Origin: Mnemiopsis leidyi | Lineage: Eukaryota > Ctenophora > Tentaculata > Lobata > Bolinopsidae | Assembly (NCBI GenBank): GCA_000226015.1 | Contig: JH153682.1 | Location: 6,334-52,161, forward strand | Direction: 5' to 3' | DNA: 45,828 nucleotides | Notes under the pieces: generated by a model | Seen by the model: the letters and a program-made list of their open reading frames with translations, nothing else | Databases searched by the model: none | Told to the model about the DNA's origin: nothing | Part shown: positions 1 to 10,212 of the stretch, one piece after another | Layout of the letters: each line of letters begins with the position of its first letter | Position numbering within the stretch: position 1 is the first letter of the stretch | Made by a program: the position numbers and the translations under genes

Positions 1-2
1 AT

Positions 3-350
3 ACTATCCTGATGATGTGGAAGATTCTCCACAAAGTTGTTCCGAATTGCTGTGACATCAAGTTCAAGGAAACCCCGAGACACGGTGCAGTAGCAATCAT
101 ACCTTCTCTATCAAAGACAAGCTCTTTAAGAAACCAGTCGCTGTATGATGGATCATTTGCAGTTCAAGGTCCCAAACTGTGGAACATGGTACCTACAGAA
201 GTAAAGGCAGCTAAATCTTTTGACTCGTTTAAGATTAGTCTGTCAAACTTTCTTGCCTTGATACCGGACAACCCTCCGGTCGCCGGCTACAGCTGCAGCT
301 GGTCTAACTCTCTGGTTGACTACTCGCCATCACGGTGGTCAGACATCTGA
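3..350 (+). mobile_element. 3' end of non-LTR retrotransposon ORF2 (CR1/L2-like), partial
   Basis: The frame is open from the window edge to a stop at 350, so this is the C-terminal part of a longer ORF that starts outside the window. The protein has the conserved tail found after the reverse transcriptase of CR1/L2/Jockey-type LINEs: LMMWKILHKVVP, then an Arg-rich and SFAVQGPKLWN-like segment, then a FLALIPDNPPV-like end followed by an NSL-D-Y motif. In this family the segment follows the RT thumb and has no known catalytic residue. No 3' UTR microsatellite or target-site duplication is evident, so the 3' boundary is not fixed. The copy is intact over the visible part. It is unrelated to the channel gene and lies 2.5 kb beyond its stop codon. 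Confidence 0.75.
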
Positions 351-814
351 TGACCTTTCCGGCTCTGCGGATAAACTCCACGAAGTAACGAAGTAAGTAT
401 ATACTCGAAAATGATTATTCTAGAAAGCTGGTGTAATCAACGATTTAAACTATTAAACTGATTCGGTTGAATAATGAATACAAACTATCTTTATAATTTC
501 ATTGTGCAATTTGCATTGTCGCATACTTATTGTATTTCTATTTAAATATTTGTATTGTATGAATACATTTTATTGTATTTTAACCAAACCGTTTCTAATT
601 CTAAGTACATCAATGGTTGAAACTGGTGCAACTATAACTATAAGAATTACGGAGTCTCTTAAATTCTGGGCCATCTTTTTTTCTAATATCTTACTTTTAA
701 GTTTTAAGTTTTTATCTAATTTTCGATAGTTATATATAACGTGTTGCACTGTTGTATCGGACCAGCACTGTTGTATCGGACTTGAACATTGAGTATCGAT
801 TAAAGGAGCCGAGT
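351..814. other. AT-rich sequence, no gene seen
   Basis: AT-rich sequence after the LINE stop codon, possibly LINE 3' UTR. A short open frame at 502-729 has low-complexity, Phe/Leu/Ile-rich composition and looks like chance. Confidence 0.5.
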
Positions 815-1095
815 GGTTTATAAATGTTTTAACGATTAAAAACCAGATATTCTGGACTTAAAGGATATATTGTATGGTCATGAATGGTTTATAAACGTTT
901 TTACGACTAACAACCAGATATTCTGGACGTAAAGGATATATTGTGTGGTCATGGCGGGGTATTATAAATATTTTTACGACTAACAACCAGATATTCTGGA
1001 CTTAAAGGATATATTGTATAAATGTTTTAACGATTACAAACCAGATATTCTGGACTTAAAGGATATATTGTATGGTCATGGCGGGGTATGGATAC
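815..1095. repeat. Tandem repeat, ~55-73-bp unit, about 4 copies
   Basis: Each unit contains ACCAGATATTCTGGAC followed by TAAAGGATATATTGT and a variable GGTCATG...TTTATAAA part. The CCAGATATTCTGG core is itself a perfect 13-base palindrome. Copies begin near 840, 911, 984 and 1037; the third is shortened. Confidence 0.85.
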
Positions 1096-1197
1096 ACGGA
1101 TTTGTGGTGATAAATATCAGAAAATACTTTACTTTCTGATACATTACTCAAATATTAGAATATCTATGCTCGACGTAAAGTGTTTTACGGCAAATTT

Positions 1198-1260
1198 ATG
1201 CTTTCTTTGTTGTTTATGACCGTTAATTACATCTATGTATCATAAACAACAAAAAAGCAT
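1198..1260. repeat. Inverted repeat / hairpin, ~20-bp arms
   Basis: The left arm at 1198-1218 (ATGCTTTCTTTGTTGTTTAT...) is the near-exact reverse complement of 1241-1260 (CATAAACAACAAAAAAGCAT), with a loop of about 22 bases. It could be a very short fold-back element or a structured RNA end. No terminator function is claimed. Confidence 0.7.
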
Positions 1261-1845
1261 CTATAATCCTTTATACATGATTTGTGCTATGCCAAGGAAA
1301 GAATTAGATCTTAGAGTTTTTGATACTTAAGCTACTCATAGATATCGTTTGTAGGCATCTTCGAGGCAAAGTATTTTCAATTTTCCTGTCTCCTTAGAAA
1401 AACACACGGTTTTTGGTAGAAATATAATAAAATTAGCTAAAAATCATTGTTAGATGGGATATTTCAATTGATTTAGCAACAGTCACCATGGTTATAGTTA
1501 CTAAGTTAGCAACTAGGTGGTTACTAAGTTAGCAACCAAGTGGTTAAGTCACTAACAATTTCCCACGATACGGGACAAAAATCTAAGTTTCATTTAGTTT
1601 AACGCCCCAATACTATTTAACAATTGACAATTTAATCAATCAATCAATCATCAATTATCTCATCGTTTTATGTTATAAAGGTTGATTGCATCGCACGGGT
1701 GCACATGGATCTCAACGAACTTGAAAGTTGAAATACATATCGTAATATGACTTCGCTTCTCTATGCACTTGACGTGTGTACGTAATCAAACACCAATCTT
1801 AAAAAGTGAAGCTTATCTTTAACCCCCTAGAGAGTGACTAGTCCG

Positions 1846-2345
1846 GTAACAGTAGCCATAGCAACAACCAGTACAGTGTGGTTACCATAGCTACAACCAG
1901 TACAGTGTGGTTACCATGGCAACAACCAGTATGGTGATAGTTACCATGGCAATACCACGTACAGTGTAGTTACCATGGCAATACCCAGTACAGTTTAGTT
2001 ACCATGGCAACGACCAGTACAGTGATAGTCATCATAGCAACAACCAGTGCAGTGTAGTTACCATGGCAACAACCAGTATAGTGATAGTAACCATGGCAAT
2101 ACCCAGTACAGTGTGGTTACCATGGCAACAACCAGTACAGTGTGGTTACCATGGCAACAACCAGTACAGTGTGGTTACCATGGCAACGACCAGTACAGTG
2201 TGGATACCATAGTAACAACCAGTACAGTGACAGTTACCATAGCAAAAACCAGGACATTGATTGTTGCAATGGCATCGGCCATTTCAGTTACGGTTGCCAT
2301 GGCAAAAACCAGTGCACTGATGGTTATCATAGAAACAACCAGTAA
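1846..2345. repeat. 29-30-bp minisatellite carrying RFX X-box palindromes
   Basis: About 17 units of the form GTTACCATGGCAAC + AACCAGTACAGTGTG. The first part fits the RFX-factor X-box consensus GTNRCC-N(0-3)-RGYAAC. Exact matches are near 1851, 1909, 1998, 2056, 2116, 2145 and 2174; other copies have one or two changes. The open frames here (for example 2047-2373) are by-products of the repeat, not genes. The array lies 3' of the channel stop codon, in its 3' UTR or flank. Confidence 0.9.
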
Positions 2346-2800
2346 AATGGTTACCATGACAACAACCTTGTGATGGTAACCATGACAACAACCATGTGAT
2401 GTTTACTATGACAACAATCATGTGATGGTTACCATGACAACAACCTTGTGATGGTCACCATGACAGCAATCATGTGATGGTTACCATGACAACAACCTTG
2501 TGATGGTTACCATGACAACAATCATGTGATGTTTACCATGACAACAATCATGTGTTGGTTACCATGACAACAACCTTGTGACGGTTGCCATGACAACAAC
2601 CTTGTGATGGTCCCATGACAACAACCTTGTGATGGTTGCCATGACAACAATCAAGTGATGTTTACCATGACAACAACCAAGTGATGTTTACCATGACAAC
2701 AACCATGTGACGGTCACCATGACAACAATCATTTCATGTTTACCATGACAACAATCATTTTATGTTTACCATGACAACAACCATGTGATGGTTACCATGA
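2346..2800. repeat. ~26-bp minisatellite, about 17 copies
   Basis: The unit is ACCATGACAACAACC + TTGTGATGGTT with small variations (ATCATGTGATG, AAGTGATGTTT). It directly continues the 1846-2345 array and looks like a derivative: GTTACC is kept, but GGCAAC has become GACAAC, which breaks one X-box half-site. Confidence 0.9.
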
Positions 2801-2899
2801 TAACACCAACCCCACACAGCTACCATGGCTAGAGTCACCCAATGAAGTAACGACAGTCTGAGAGTTCCCCAATATAATAAAACAATAAAACAACGCCGC

Positions 2900-4218
2900 T
2901 CACAACGACGTTGAGTTGTGGCCGGGTGGGTGGAGCTTGTCGTTTCCAGTCTCTACGTCAGGTTTCCCGTTAATGGAGAGCTGACTCCCCTGCTGCTCCT
3001 CCAGGCCCCCGCTCACCATCTGATTGGGCTCCTTCATCTCCTCGTAGGCACGACTAAACTTGCTGACTATAATCGTCATTGGCAGCGCCATGAACACCAT
3101 CGACAAGAACACGACGACGGACCCGACCAGTTTGCCCGGGACGGAGGTGGGGTAAAGGTCACCGTAGCCCACCGTTGACATGGTAACGACCGCCCACCAG
3201 CATGCCTTGAGGATCGAGTTAAACTCGCTGTCTGGCTGATCTTCCTCGATGTAATACATGATACTACCAAAAGTCACAACTCCCATCGCCCACATCACAA
3301 CCAGAAGAAGTAATTCACGGCACGACTGCTTCAGAACTTGGAGGATAAGTATTAACTGCTTCGAATGTCGAATAACTTTTAAGATTCGTAATACTCGAAA
3401 TAAGCGCAAAACCCGCAGGGCAGTGATTCCGGAAGAGTCTTTCAATGGAATTTCAATGTAAAATGGGAGAATCGCCGCAAAGTCAAGCCAATTCAAAGTT
3501 CGTTTAAAAAAATGCTGCTTGCTTGGAGCGACAATAAGTCGTAATAGAAGGTCGATGGTGAAGAAAATAATGCAAACCGCGTCCAGATAAAAGAATATTT
3601 GTGCCACTTCTTTTGAATCTTCGATGGTTTTTTCAACCTTGGGGTCCGTCTCGGCGATGAACAGTGTCATTGAAATGACTATGAAAATAACATCCAAAAC
3701 CATCCACAACTTAGCAAGGATGCCTGAGTCGGGGTGATCGAGAATGTAGTGCAGTTTGAGAAAGTATTTGTTGTAGGGGTAGTTGTCGAGCAGACTTTCT
3801 TTGTCTGCCTCATTCGTCTCGCCGGACGGATTAGAGGGAATCTCGAAATACTGGAGCTCCTCCTGAAAAACGGGCATTTCCAGGCCCGGTGGCAGGTAGA
3901 GGTAGCCCCCCGATTGATAGTAGTAGAGGATAGCGTCGAATGCTATCCGATTGCGATCAAAGAAATACTCCTTTATATCCTCGTTGTAAAACTGGGAAAT
4001 ACGCTCCGACCCGAGGAGGGTGTTGGGGAACTGTTTGAGCGTATCCTTGTAGGTGATGTATCGAGTACCGCTCACGTTTATCCGGATGAGGGTGTCTGTC
4101 TGGTTCTCCTCTCGGATCTCGACGGGCGTGCCGGCCAAGTGTCCCGCACTCAGTACGTTGTCGGGGCGCGGTAAGGAAGCAGCTGCTATTGCCGATACTC
4201 CCGCCATCGCATTGGGAC
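2900..4218 (-). CDS. Shaker (Kv1)-type voltage-gated K+ channel, constant exon encoding T1 and S1-S6
   Basis: Pore-forming alpha subunit of a tetrameric plasma-membrane K+ channel. Counting from ATG 4207 (435 residues): T1 tetramerisation domain 40-123 with the Kv1 signature FDAILYYYQSGG (90-101); S1 ~165-185; S2 ~205-223 (Asp219 where Shaker has Glu); S3 ~236-254; S4 262-281 with basic residues at every third position (R265, R268, R271, R274, K277, R280); S5 ~298-318; pore 335-352 with TVGYGD (345-350); S6 ~359-384. The residue aligned with Shaker T449 is Tyr352, which predicts strong external TEA block. The S6 PxP hinge is PMT (376-378). The C-terminus TSL resembles a class I PDZ ligand. 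The exon starts at 4218, just after TTTATTTCAG, so 11 bases precede ATG 4207; they read through in frame (-PNA-M) if the incoming exon ends in phase 1. Paralogue assignment and organism are uncertain. Confidence 0.95.
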
Positions 4219-4232
4219 CTGAAATAAAGGGA
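4219..4232 (-). other. Shared 3' splice acceptor of the channel constant exon
   Basis: On the minus strand the sequence reads CCCTTTATTTCAG immediately before exon base 4218, a good polypyrimidine tract and AG. A possible branch site, CAGTAAC, lies about 20 bases upstream. Its presence shows that ATG 4207 is not in a simple intronless gene. Confidence 0.75.
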
Positions 4233-4254
4233 TGTTACTGTTCAGTTGGTATAA

Positions 4255-4520
4255 GTTTGTGTCTGGTAGTTAAATTTTAGTGTCCGGAAAGTAGAAGTTA
4301 GTGTCCGGTAGAGGGATGTTAGTGTCCGGTAGGTAGATGTTAGTGTCTGGTAGTTAGATGTTAGTGTCCGGTAGGTAGATGTTACTGTCCGGTAGGTAGA
4401 TGTTAGTGTCCGGTAGGTAGATGTTAGTGTCCGGTAGGTAGATGTTAGTGTCCGGTAGGTAGATGTTAGTGTCCGGTAGGTAAATGTTAGTGACAGTTAG
4501 GTAAATGTATGTTTTAGTGG
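4255..4520. repeat. 21-bp minisatellite upstream of the shared acceptor, about 12 copies
   Basis: The plus-strand unit is GTGTCCGGTAGGTAGATGT + TA. On the channel (minus) strand each unit reads CACTAACATCTACCTACCGG, so CTAAC, a match to the metazoan branch-point consensus yUnAy, recurs every 21 bases next to CT/AC-rich runs. The array begins about 40 bases intronic of the acceptor at 4219. Confidence 0.9.
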
Positions 4521-5549
4521 CTGTACGCTTATGCGCTTAAAAAATAAGTACTTATTATCTCAAAAACGAAAACGTGCATACACTTCATCACACACTTGAA
4601 CACACACGAAACACTGATCTGAATTTAATTTCATACAAATCTAGATGGCTTACTTACGTAACCACCGAAACTACCTCTTTCCTACCTGAATTTCAACGCT
4701 TTTCCAAACAGTTGCTACAAAAATTACCGTTTAACCTTAGCAGCAATTCAAAATACTCGATACGGTAAAAATTCCAAAATTTGTTTATATTTTTACACGT
4801 TATTTGTTGTGGAGAGTTATAAGTACGACAGAAAACCTTCACAAGCTACACAAGCACCTACAAATCGGCTTATTGTTTAACACTTTAACAGACTTCATTA
4901 ACATATTAGAGTAAATTACCAAATAGACTTAGTCCAGGATTTACTCGTGGGATACTAAGTTATCCTCTGCTTAACAAATAACTGTATTTTGTTCGGGAGA
5001 TGCTTTGCCTATAGTTTATACAAACACACAAACAAACACACGTCGTTGTAGATTGATATCGAGATAATAGAAATCTCTCACGACGGAGTACGAAAAACGA
5101 AATGCAAGCTGGAGGATAAAGTAAACTTGTTGTATCGTTTTATTACACGCTTATTTTTATTCTCATAGCATATATCCATCGTGGCCGAGAGACAATGAAT
5201 AGGTATTCTTACTGAGACACTCTAAAAGGAACATTCTACTGAATCGGAAAACAAAATATTAACAAGCCAAGCAATGGCGGTTGAGTAGCGGTTTTTTGAA
5301 TATCTTGATTCATCCAAGCAGAAAGTTATATCCCATTCAGGGTGGTTTAGATTTTACCTCTTGATAAAAATCGCTTCTGTGAGGTCGAGCTAATGATTTT
5401 GACGCTGGTGGAGGATGCAGGGTTAATGGCATTATCGTGATATTTGGAGTTTTAGCGAATAGATTAGCGAAGTTCTATTAATATGTTGATTGTTGCTAAA
5501 TTAGATTCCATGATTTGATTACTGTACGTGATATATACCCCATTTTTAT
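4521..5549. other. Intronic AT-rich stretch with one orphan donor
   Basis: No coding region seen. A consensus donor on the minus strand (GGTTAC|GTAAGT, GT at 4656-4657) follows sequence without any ATG for more than 100 bases. It could end a non-coding first exon, but there is no independent support. Confidence 0.4.
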
Positions 5550-5770
5550 GTGTAGAGTTACAGTACAGTACAGTACAAGTTAAGTATAGTTTGTATTCAG
5601 AATTTTATAGTAATGGACGAAATGACGAACTACAGTACAAATTAAGTATAGTTTGTATTTAAAATTTTACAGTGGTGTAAAAAATGCTAAACTAAAAGAC
5701 AAGTTAAGTATAGTTTGTATTTACAATTTATTGTAATGTACGAAATACTCAAGTACAGTACATGTAAAGA
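5550..5770. repeat. ~70-bp tandem repeat, about 3 copies
   Basis: Units share ACAAGTTAAGTATAGTTTGT followed by ATT(T/C)A(A/G)AATTTTA. The start near 5560 contains a short TACAG repeat. Confidence 0.8.
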
Positions 5771-5774
5771 AATG

Positions 5775-6265
5775 CTATCAGTACGAGTAAAGCTATATCT
5801 CAGAAAGTCCAAGAAAAGCTATAGCTAAAAGAAGACGCAAACAAGTCCAAGAAAAGCTGTAGCTAAAACAATACGGAAACATATCCAAGAAAAACTATAG
5901 CTAATAAAATACGGCAACATATCCAAAAAAGCTATAGCTAAAACAATACGACAACAAGTCCAAGAAAAGTTATAGCTAAAACAATACGGCAACAAGTCCA
6001 AGAAAAGCTTTAGCTAAAACAATACGCCAACAAGTCCAAGAAAAGCTATAGCTAAAACAATATGCCAACATGAACAAGTCCAAGAAAAGCTATAGCTACG
6101 ACAATTCGGCAACAAGTCCAAGAAAAGTTATAACTAAAACAATATCCCAACAAGTCCAAGAAAAGTTATAACTAAAACAATATCCCAACATGAACAAGTC
6201 CAAGAAAAGCTATAGCTACGACAATTCGGCAACAAGTCCAAGAAAAGCGAAAACTACAGCTCAAT
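5775..6265. repeat. ~38-40-bp minisatellite, about 12 copies
   Basis: The unit is CAAGTCCAAGAAAAGC + TATAGCTAAAACAATACGGCAA. TATAGCTATA/TTAGCTATAGC forms a small palindrome in each copy. Two copies carry an ACATGAA insertion, suggesting a higher-order duplication (~6060-6120 and ~6180-6240). Confidence 0.9.
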
Positions 6266-6914
6266 GTCGATATATAATGTGTACAACATACAACTACAGT
6301 GTCGTGTGTTAATTGAATGTAGTTGTTGGGACTGAGGTGCGTCAGTTTATAAATACAAACAATTAGATTTAATTTTGTACCTGCTTATAACATGGAGCCC
6401 TCACTACGTTTAAAACGTTTAATGAGCTTTATTGAACGTTCGATGGGTTCAACTGGGCTTGTTAATTGATTATGGAATGTTAGTTGGGCTGTCTAATCTG
6501 TTGTTAGATATCACGTTGTAGAACTAGATGGTATATATAGTGTGTACCTTGTCTACAGATTTGAGTGTTACACCTATCGTATAACAGCGTATACTGCTTG
6601 GCGGTAACGTTGAAGCTAAAGTAAACCAAGCTAAAGCTAAAGTAAACTAAAACTGTCTCGTACAGAAACTAAGTTTTGTCCTCAACAGAAACTAGAACTT
6701 TTTAAGATGTTGCTCAACATAAAATTGAGAAACAGAATTGTTTGGAGTCGTATAATTATAAGTGTCGCTGAAATCATGGTAGTTCTGAAGTATGTTTTAA
6801 TACGGCGTGCAATGATTATTGTCTGCAAATTAGGCGAGTTAATATTAGGTAATCATCAGAAATTGAGTAATTTCGGAGCACATTTGCCAAATTAGTTTAA
6901 GCGGTGTAGATTGT
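6266..6914. other. Intronic sequence, no gene seen
   Basis: AT-rich. A 62-codon open frame at 6707-6895 on the plus strand has no recognisable domain and no splice or promoter support. Confidence 0.4.
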
Positions 6915-7195
6915 AGTGCTGGTGGATATAGCAACATTTAGGGACACGATATTTCGATGGTTAGTGGTGGATATAGCAACATTTAGGGACACAATACTGT
7001 CATGGTAACTTGAAGATATAGCAACATTTAGGGACACAATATTGTCATGGTAACTAGTTGATATACTATCATTTAGGGGACACAATATTGTCATGGTAAC
7101 TAGTTGATATAGCAACACTTACAGACACAATATCATGACGCTTGTATAGAATTTACCAACGGTTGAACGGTAAGGGGCACAATATTGTCATGGTA
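6915..7195. repeat. ~45-bp minisatellite with CATGGTAAC, about 5-6 copies
   Basis: The unit contains GATATAGCAACATTTAGGGA then CACAATATTGTCATGGTAAC. The ATTGTCATGGTAAC part resembles an RFX X-box with one good half-site (GGTAAC). The minus-strand open frame here (6897-7118) is a by-product of the repeat. Confidence 0.85.
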
Positions 7196-8879
7196 AAAGT
7201 TAAATGTATCACATTTTGTGTAGAATTTTAACTCTAGAATAAGAAAATACGATCGTTAAAGGGAGCAATAGATGTTAGTATCAGAACTAAGTTTTTGAAC
7301 GAACTTTTGGGTAATGGCTTCTTTCCTAAACATTCTGCCATTCTAGATGTTTAAAAACTGTTTATTGAATATATCTGCATTGTACAGAGATAATAAATTT
7401 TAGAACGAATGTACAAAACCTGTTGGAAGATTCGGAGATGATAACTCTCGGCAGCAACAGGTTAAGTACTTGATACAGTGAACACGGAAAATGCTCAACA
7501 AGCGGAAAGGACACGCAAAAATGCAAAATTTGCCTCCATAATTTTGTGGTGATAGCACGTTATGTCGAGTCGCAGCTATTTAAAAATAAAAACCCAAATT
7601 TGGACAACTTTTAAAAAATAGTCTGCTGCCATATGGGACTTTTTAAACCGGCCTCGGCAGTAGTAGAACGTAAAACTCGACACGACCCCATGGCTTTAAA
7701 AGTTCTGATCTGAAGGATATTTCTACACGATTCATGGGACTAGATCTGGTCTAACAAGATCTGATCTAACTAGATCTGATCTAACGCAAATTAATCCTAC
7801 CTTGACCGGGAGGTGACCCCATGAACTACACTGCGGGTTAACAACCGAGGTTTCCAGGGCAGAACGGAACGACAAAGACAGAGGAAAACTGGATGTTACT
7901 TACGTAAGCAGCAGGTCACGTGATCCTGTATGTAGGGTTGGAGGATAGAGTCGGGTCTGTTTGTAATAACAACCACCCTCCTTACCTGGCCTGCCACCAA
8001 TTTATCAGAAAATCTATTTACAATGTTTCCTTTCCGACGGATCTGGCGCTAGGATTCCCCGTCGCTATCTTTTTATTTTTACTGTTATAGTAAGGAACTG
8101 GATATGTTATGATAATACTTTGTTCCTGCTCATTTTAGCTATAAACAAATTTACTGTCGGTTTGGTGCTATAGTGGCAATATATTTGTCGGGGGAAGGAT
8201 CAATGATTTGTCTTGGTGGGGCGGTTACTGCATAATATTCCAGATGGCAAGTGACAAATATTCACAGTGTATCTGATAGTGTTTGCGGAGTAAGTTACCC
8301 AGCAAAGCACAAATTAAGGATAATTTTATTTACAAATTTGGATCAAACCACAAGGGATGCCTTGAAACGTGATAAATCAAGCTGTTTCCTTATTGTTAAA
8401 CTGCAAATGTTACAATTTGAGAATTGGAGAAACGACTTGATTCTCACCAGAACTAATGTACAAATGTACAGAAAATACGGAAAATAGGTAGAAGTGGTGT
8501 TTAAATACTAACAACAAAAAACAAACGAGAGTTTTAGCCCTTGATTTCAAGGTTAAACAAACAATTAGATTTGTGACCTGGATAACTCAAATAGTGTGGA
8601 GCAGAAGACTTACACGTAGACTGTAAAGTGTAGGGGCGCTGATTGAACAACCAGAGGTTATTAATACGGTCTTGTATCACACTGATCGCACTATCACCGT
8701 GTAAAAGTGCTGCATCTACTAATTAATCATGTCAACTTTATCGAGATATTATGGACCAGATGAAGTCTATTTCTTGGCTTGAAATAATGGTATTTTTGGG
8801 GAGGGCTCATAAGTCGTTTATTTGCTCGATAACAATTGGCCGTGCCTGAGTTCATTTTGGTCAACAGCTCAGTACGCAC
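7196..8879. other. Intronic sequence with two consensus minus-strand donors, no coding exon recognised
   Basis: A short AGATCTGATCTAAC triplication lies at 7740-7785. Two strong donors occur on the minus strand: CTGCTTAC|GTAAGT (GT at 7902-7903) and GGCCAG|GTAAGG (GT at 7984-7985). Neither has an ATG within 100 bases upstream, so they could end 5' non-coding exons of the channel gene. A CACGTG lies at about 7917. Open frame 8251-8487 (plus) has no recognisable domain. Confidence 0.35.
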
Positions 8880-9100
8880 TGTTACTAAGCTGTGTAACTG
8901 TTTCCAAACGCGGTTACTGTTGCTAAGCTGCGTTAATGTTGCGAACCAGTCTCACTTTTCCTAAGCAGTATTACTGCTGCTAAACAGTGTTACTGTTGCT
9001 AAGCAGTGTTACTGTTGCTAAGCAATATGTGACTGTTGCTAAGCAATGTGTGATTGTTGCTAAGCGGTACTTGACTGTTGCTTAGCAGTATGTGACTATT
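8880..9100. repeat. ~18-24-bp minisatellite, about 9 copies
   Basis: The unit is TTACTGTTGCTAAGCAGTG with variants ending AATGTGTGA. GTTGCTAAGCAA resembles a degenerate X-box. Confidence 0.85.
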
Positions 9101-10024
9101 TTACGTAATTGTTGGCTGACTGTCAAGGCATTTATAGTTCTATTGTCTAAACCAATAAACTTGTGTACATACTTTTTGTAATGCTAATGTCTAATTATTA
9201 TCAAGCTTAACAAAGCGCTGGTTGCTAAGATTAAGCGTCTGCCTATGAAGTATCTTACGAGCTAACTAGTAACATCTTTTGGTCTTGATATATAATTTAT
9301 TAATCTCATTACTAAAAAGCAAATAGTTTAAGGTAGCGCTTATCTGACATGTTTGGTATCGTTAAAACTGATCTGTTGCCTTTAAAAGGTAAAATGTGTA
9401 AATTCTCACAAAATTATCGAGATGCTGAGACGACTAGGCTAAGACTTTAACCTTTATTTATCAAGTACCATGAACAAACTGATTAATTACTTCATCAACT
9501 TCTCTCTCTTGTTGAATAATGAATGTCGGTAAACGGCTAGGAATATTTGCTAAGTTGCATTATGCAGGAGTTGAATTGTGAATAGCATACGATGTTGATT
9601 AGCAAATTAGCAAATTAGCAACATGCTTCACCTCAGATGTTCAAACGAACATGGCTCGAAGATAAAGTAGTCTTATCACCTGTTGTAGAACTTAAAACTT
9701 TAAAAACAAGAACCAACATTACATGATTATTCAAACCCGAATTGGTAATTAATTTAATTGCTTATCTGCTTGCTTATCTGCTTAGCTGAAGTGTTTTTAC
9801 TAATAGCCTATGAAAAAGTAAGGTAAGATCCAGGTGATTGTAAAGGTCGGCCGATATAATATTATATTCCGATAAAATAGAGCTTGCTATATATAAACCT
9901 ATTACTTTAAAGCGTACAAAACATATAGGCTGTGTACAACGATGAATGTATATATCACGTGGATCTTTCTCGGTTTTATCTCACGGACAGTAACGTGTGA
10001 AGGTGTCACGTGACAATTTCTTAC
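9101..10024. other. Intronic AT-rich stretch, no gene seen
   Basis: No splice-supported open frame. CACGTG sites lie near 9958 and 10006, just intronic of the first-exon donor at 10024. Confidence 0.5.
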
Positions 10025-10115
10025 CCTCAGGGCCTGGAGAGGATATCATGTAGCCTTGGTTGTCCTTCTCTTTGGCCCGTTTCCTGGCCACGTGGTAGGC
10101 GGCTACCGCGGCCAT
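10025..10115 (-). CDS. Alternative first coding exon A of the K+ channel (predicted N-type inactivation peptide)
   Basis: Thirty codons plus one base from ATG 10115 to a strong donor GAGG|GTAAGA. The start MAAVAAYHVARKRAKEKDNQ closely resembles a Shaker inactivation ball: Met-Ala-Ala-Val, a hydrophobic decapeptide, then a dense Arg/Lys cluster; Drosophila Shaker-B also starts Met-Ala-Ala-Val. The peptide continues GYMISSPGPE, ending in phase 1. Joined to 4218, the junction codon is G|GT (Gly) and the frame runs into the channel. An in-frame TGA lies six bases before the ATG, fixing the start. The exon is too short for routine ORF calling. Kv1 balls act by plugging the inner pore after opening. 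The fold and the joining are inferred; the ATG, frame and donor are seen. Alternative: a 5' exon of another minus-strand gene. Confidence 0.75.
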
Positions 10116-10159
10116 GTCGTCTCAACCAGTACCCTCTCGTGGAAGAGGGGGAGCGGTGG

Positions 10160-10212
10160 GTCTACCTCCGCAAAGTTATTTAGCGGTAATCAACCTCTGC
10201 AAAGTTATTCGG
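10160..10212 (-). promoter_or_regulatory. Two copies of a 16-bp motif just upstream of first exon A
   Basis: On the minus strand AATAACTTTGC(A/G)GAGGT occurs twice, 24-27 bases apart, starting about 50 bases before ATG 10115. Further copies are at about 11805-11822 (partial) and 18085-18104. The position suggests a promoter or 5' UTR element of exon A, but the function is unknown. Confidence 0.4.

Noticed and set aside
2047-2373. Plus-strand ORFs over the 29-bp minisatellite
   Set aside because: Periodic peptide explained entirely by the DNA repeat.
7800-7830. MGSPPGQ with donor CAAG|GTAGGA at 7.8 kb, phase 1
   Set aside because: Only seven residues, no basic cluster, weak donor; not distinguishable from chance.
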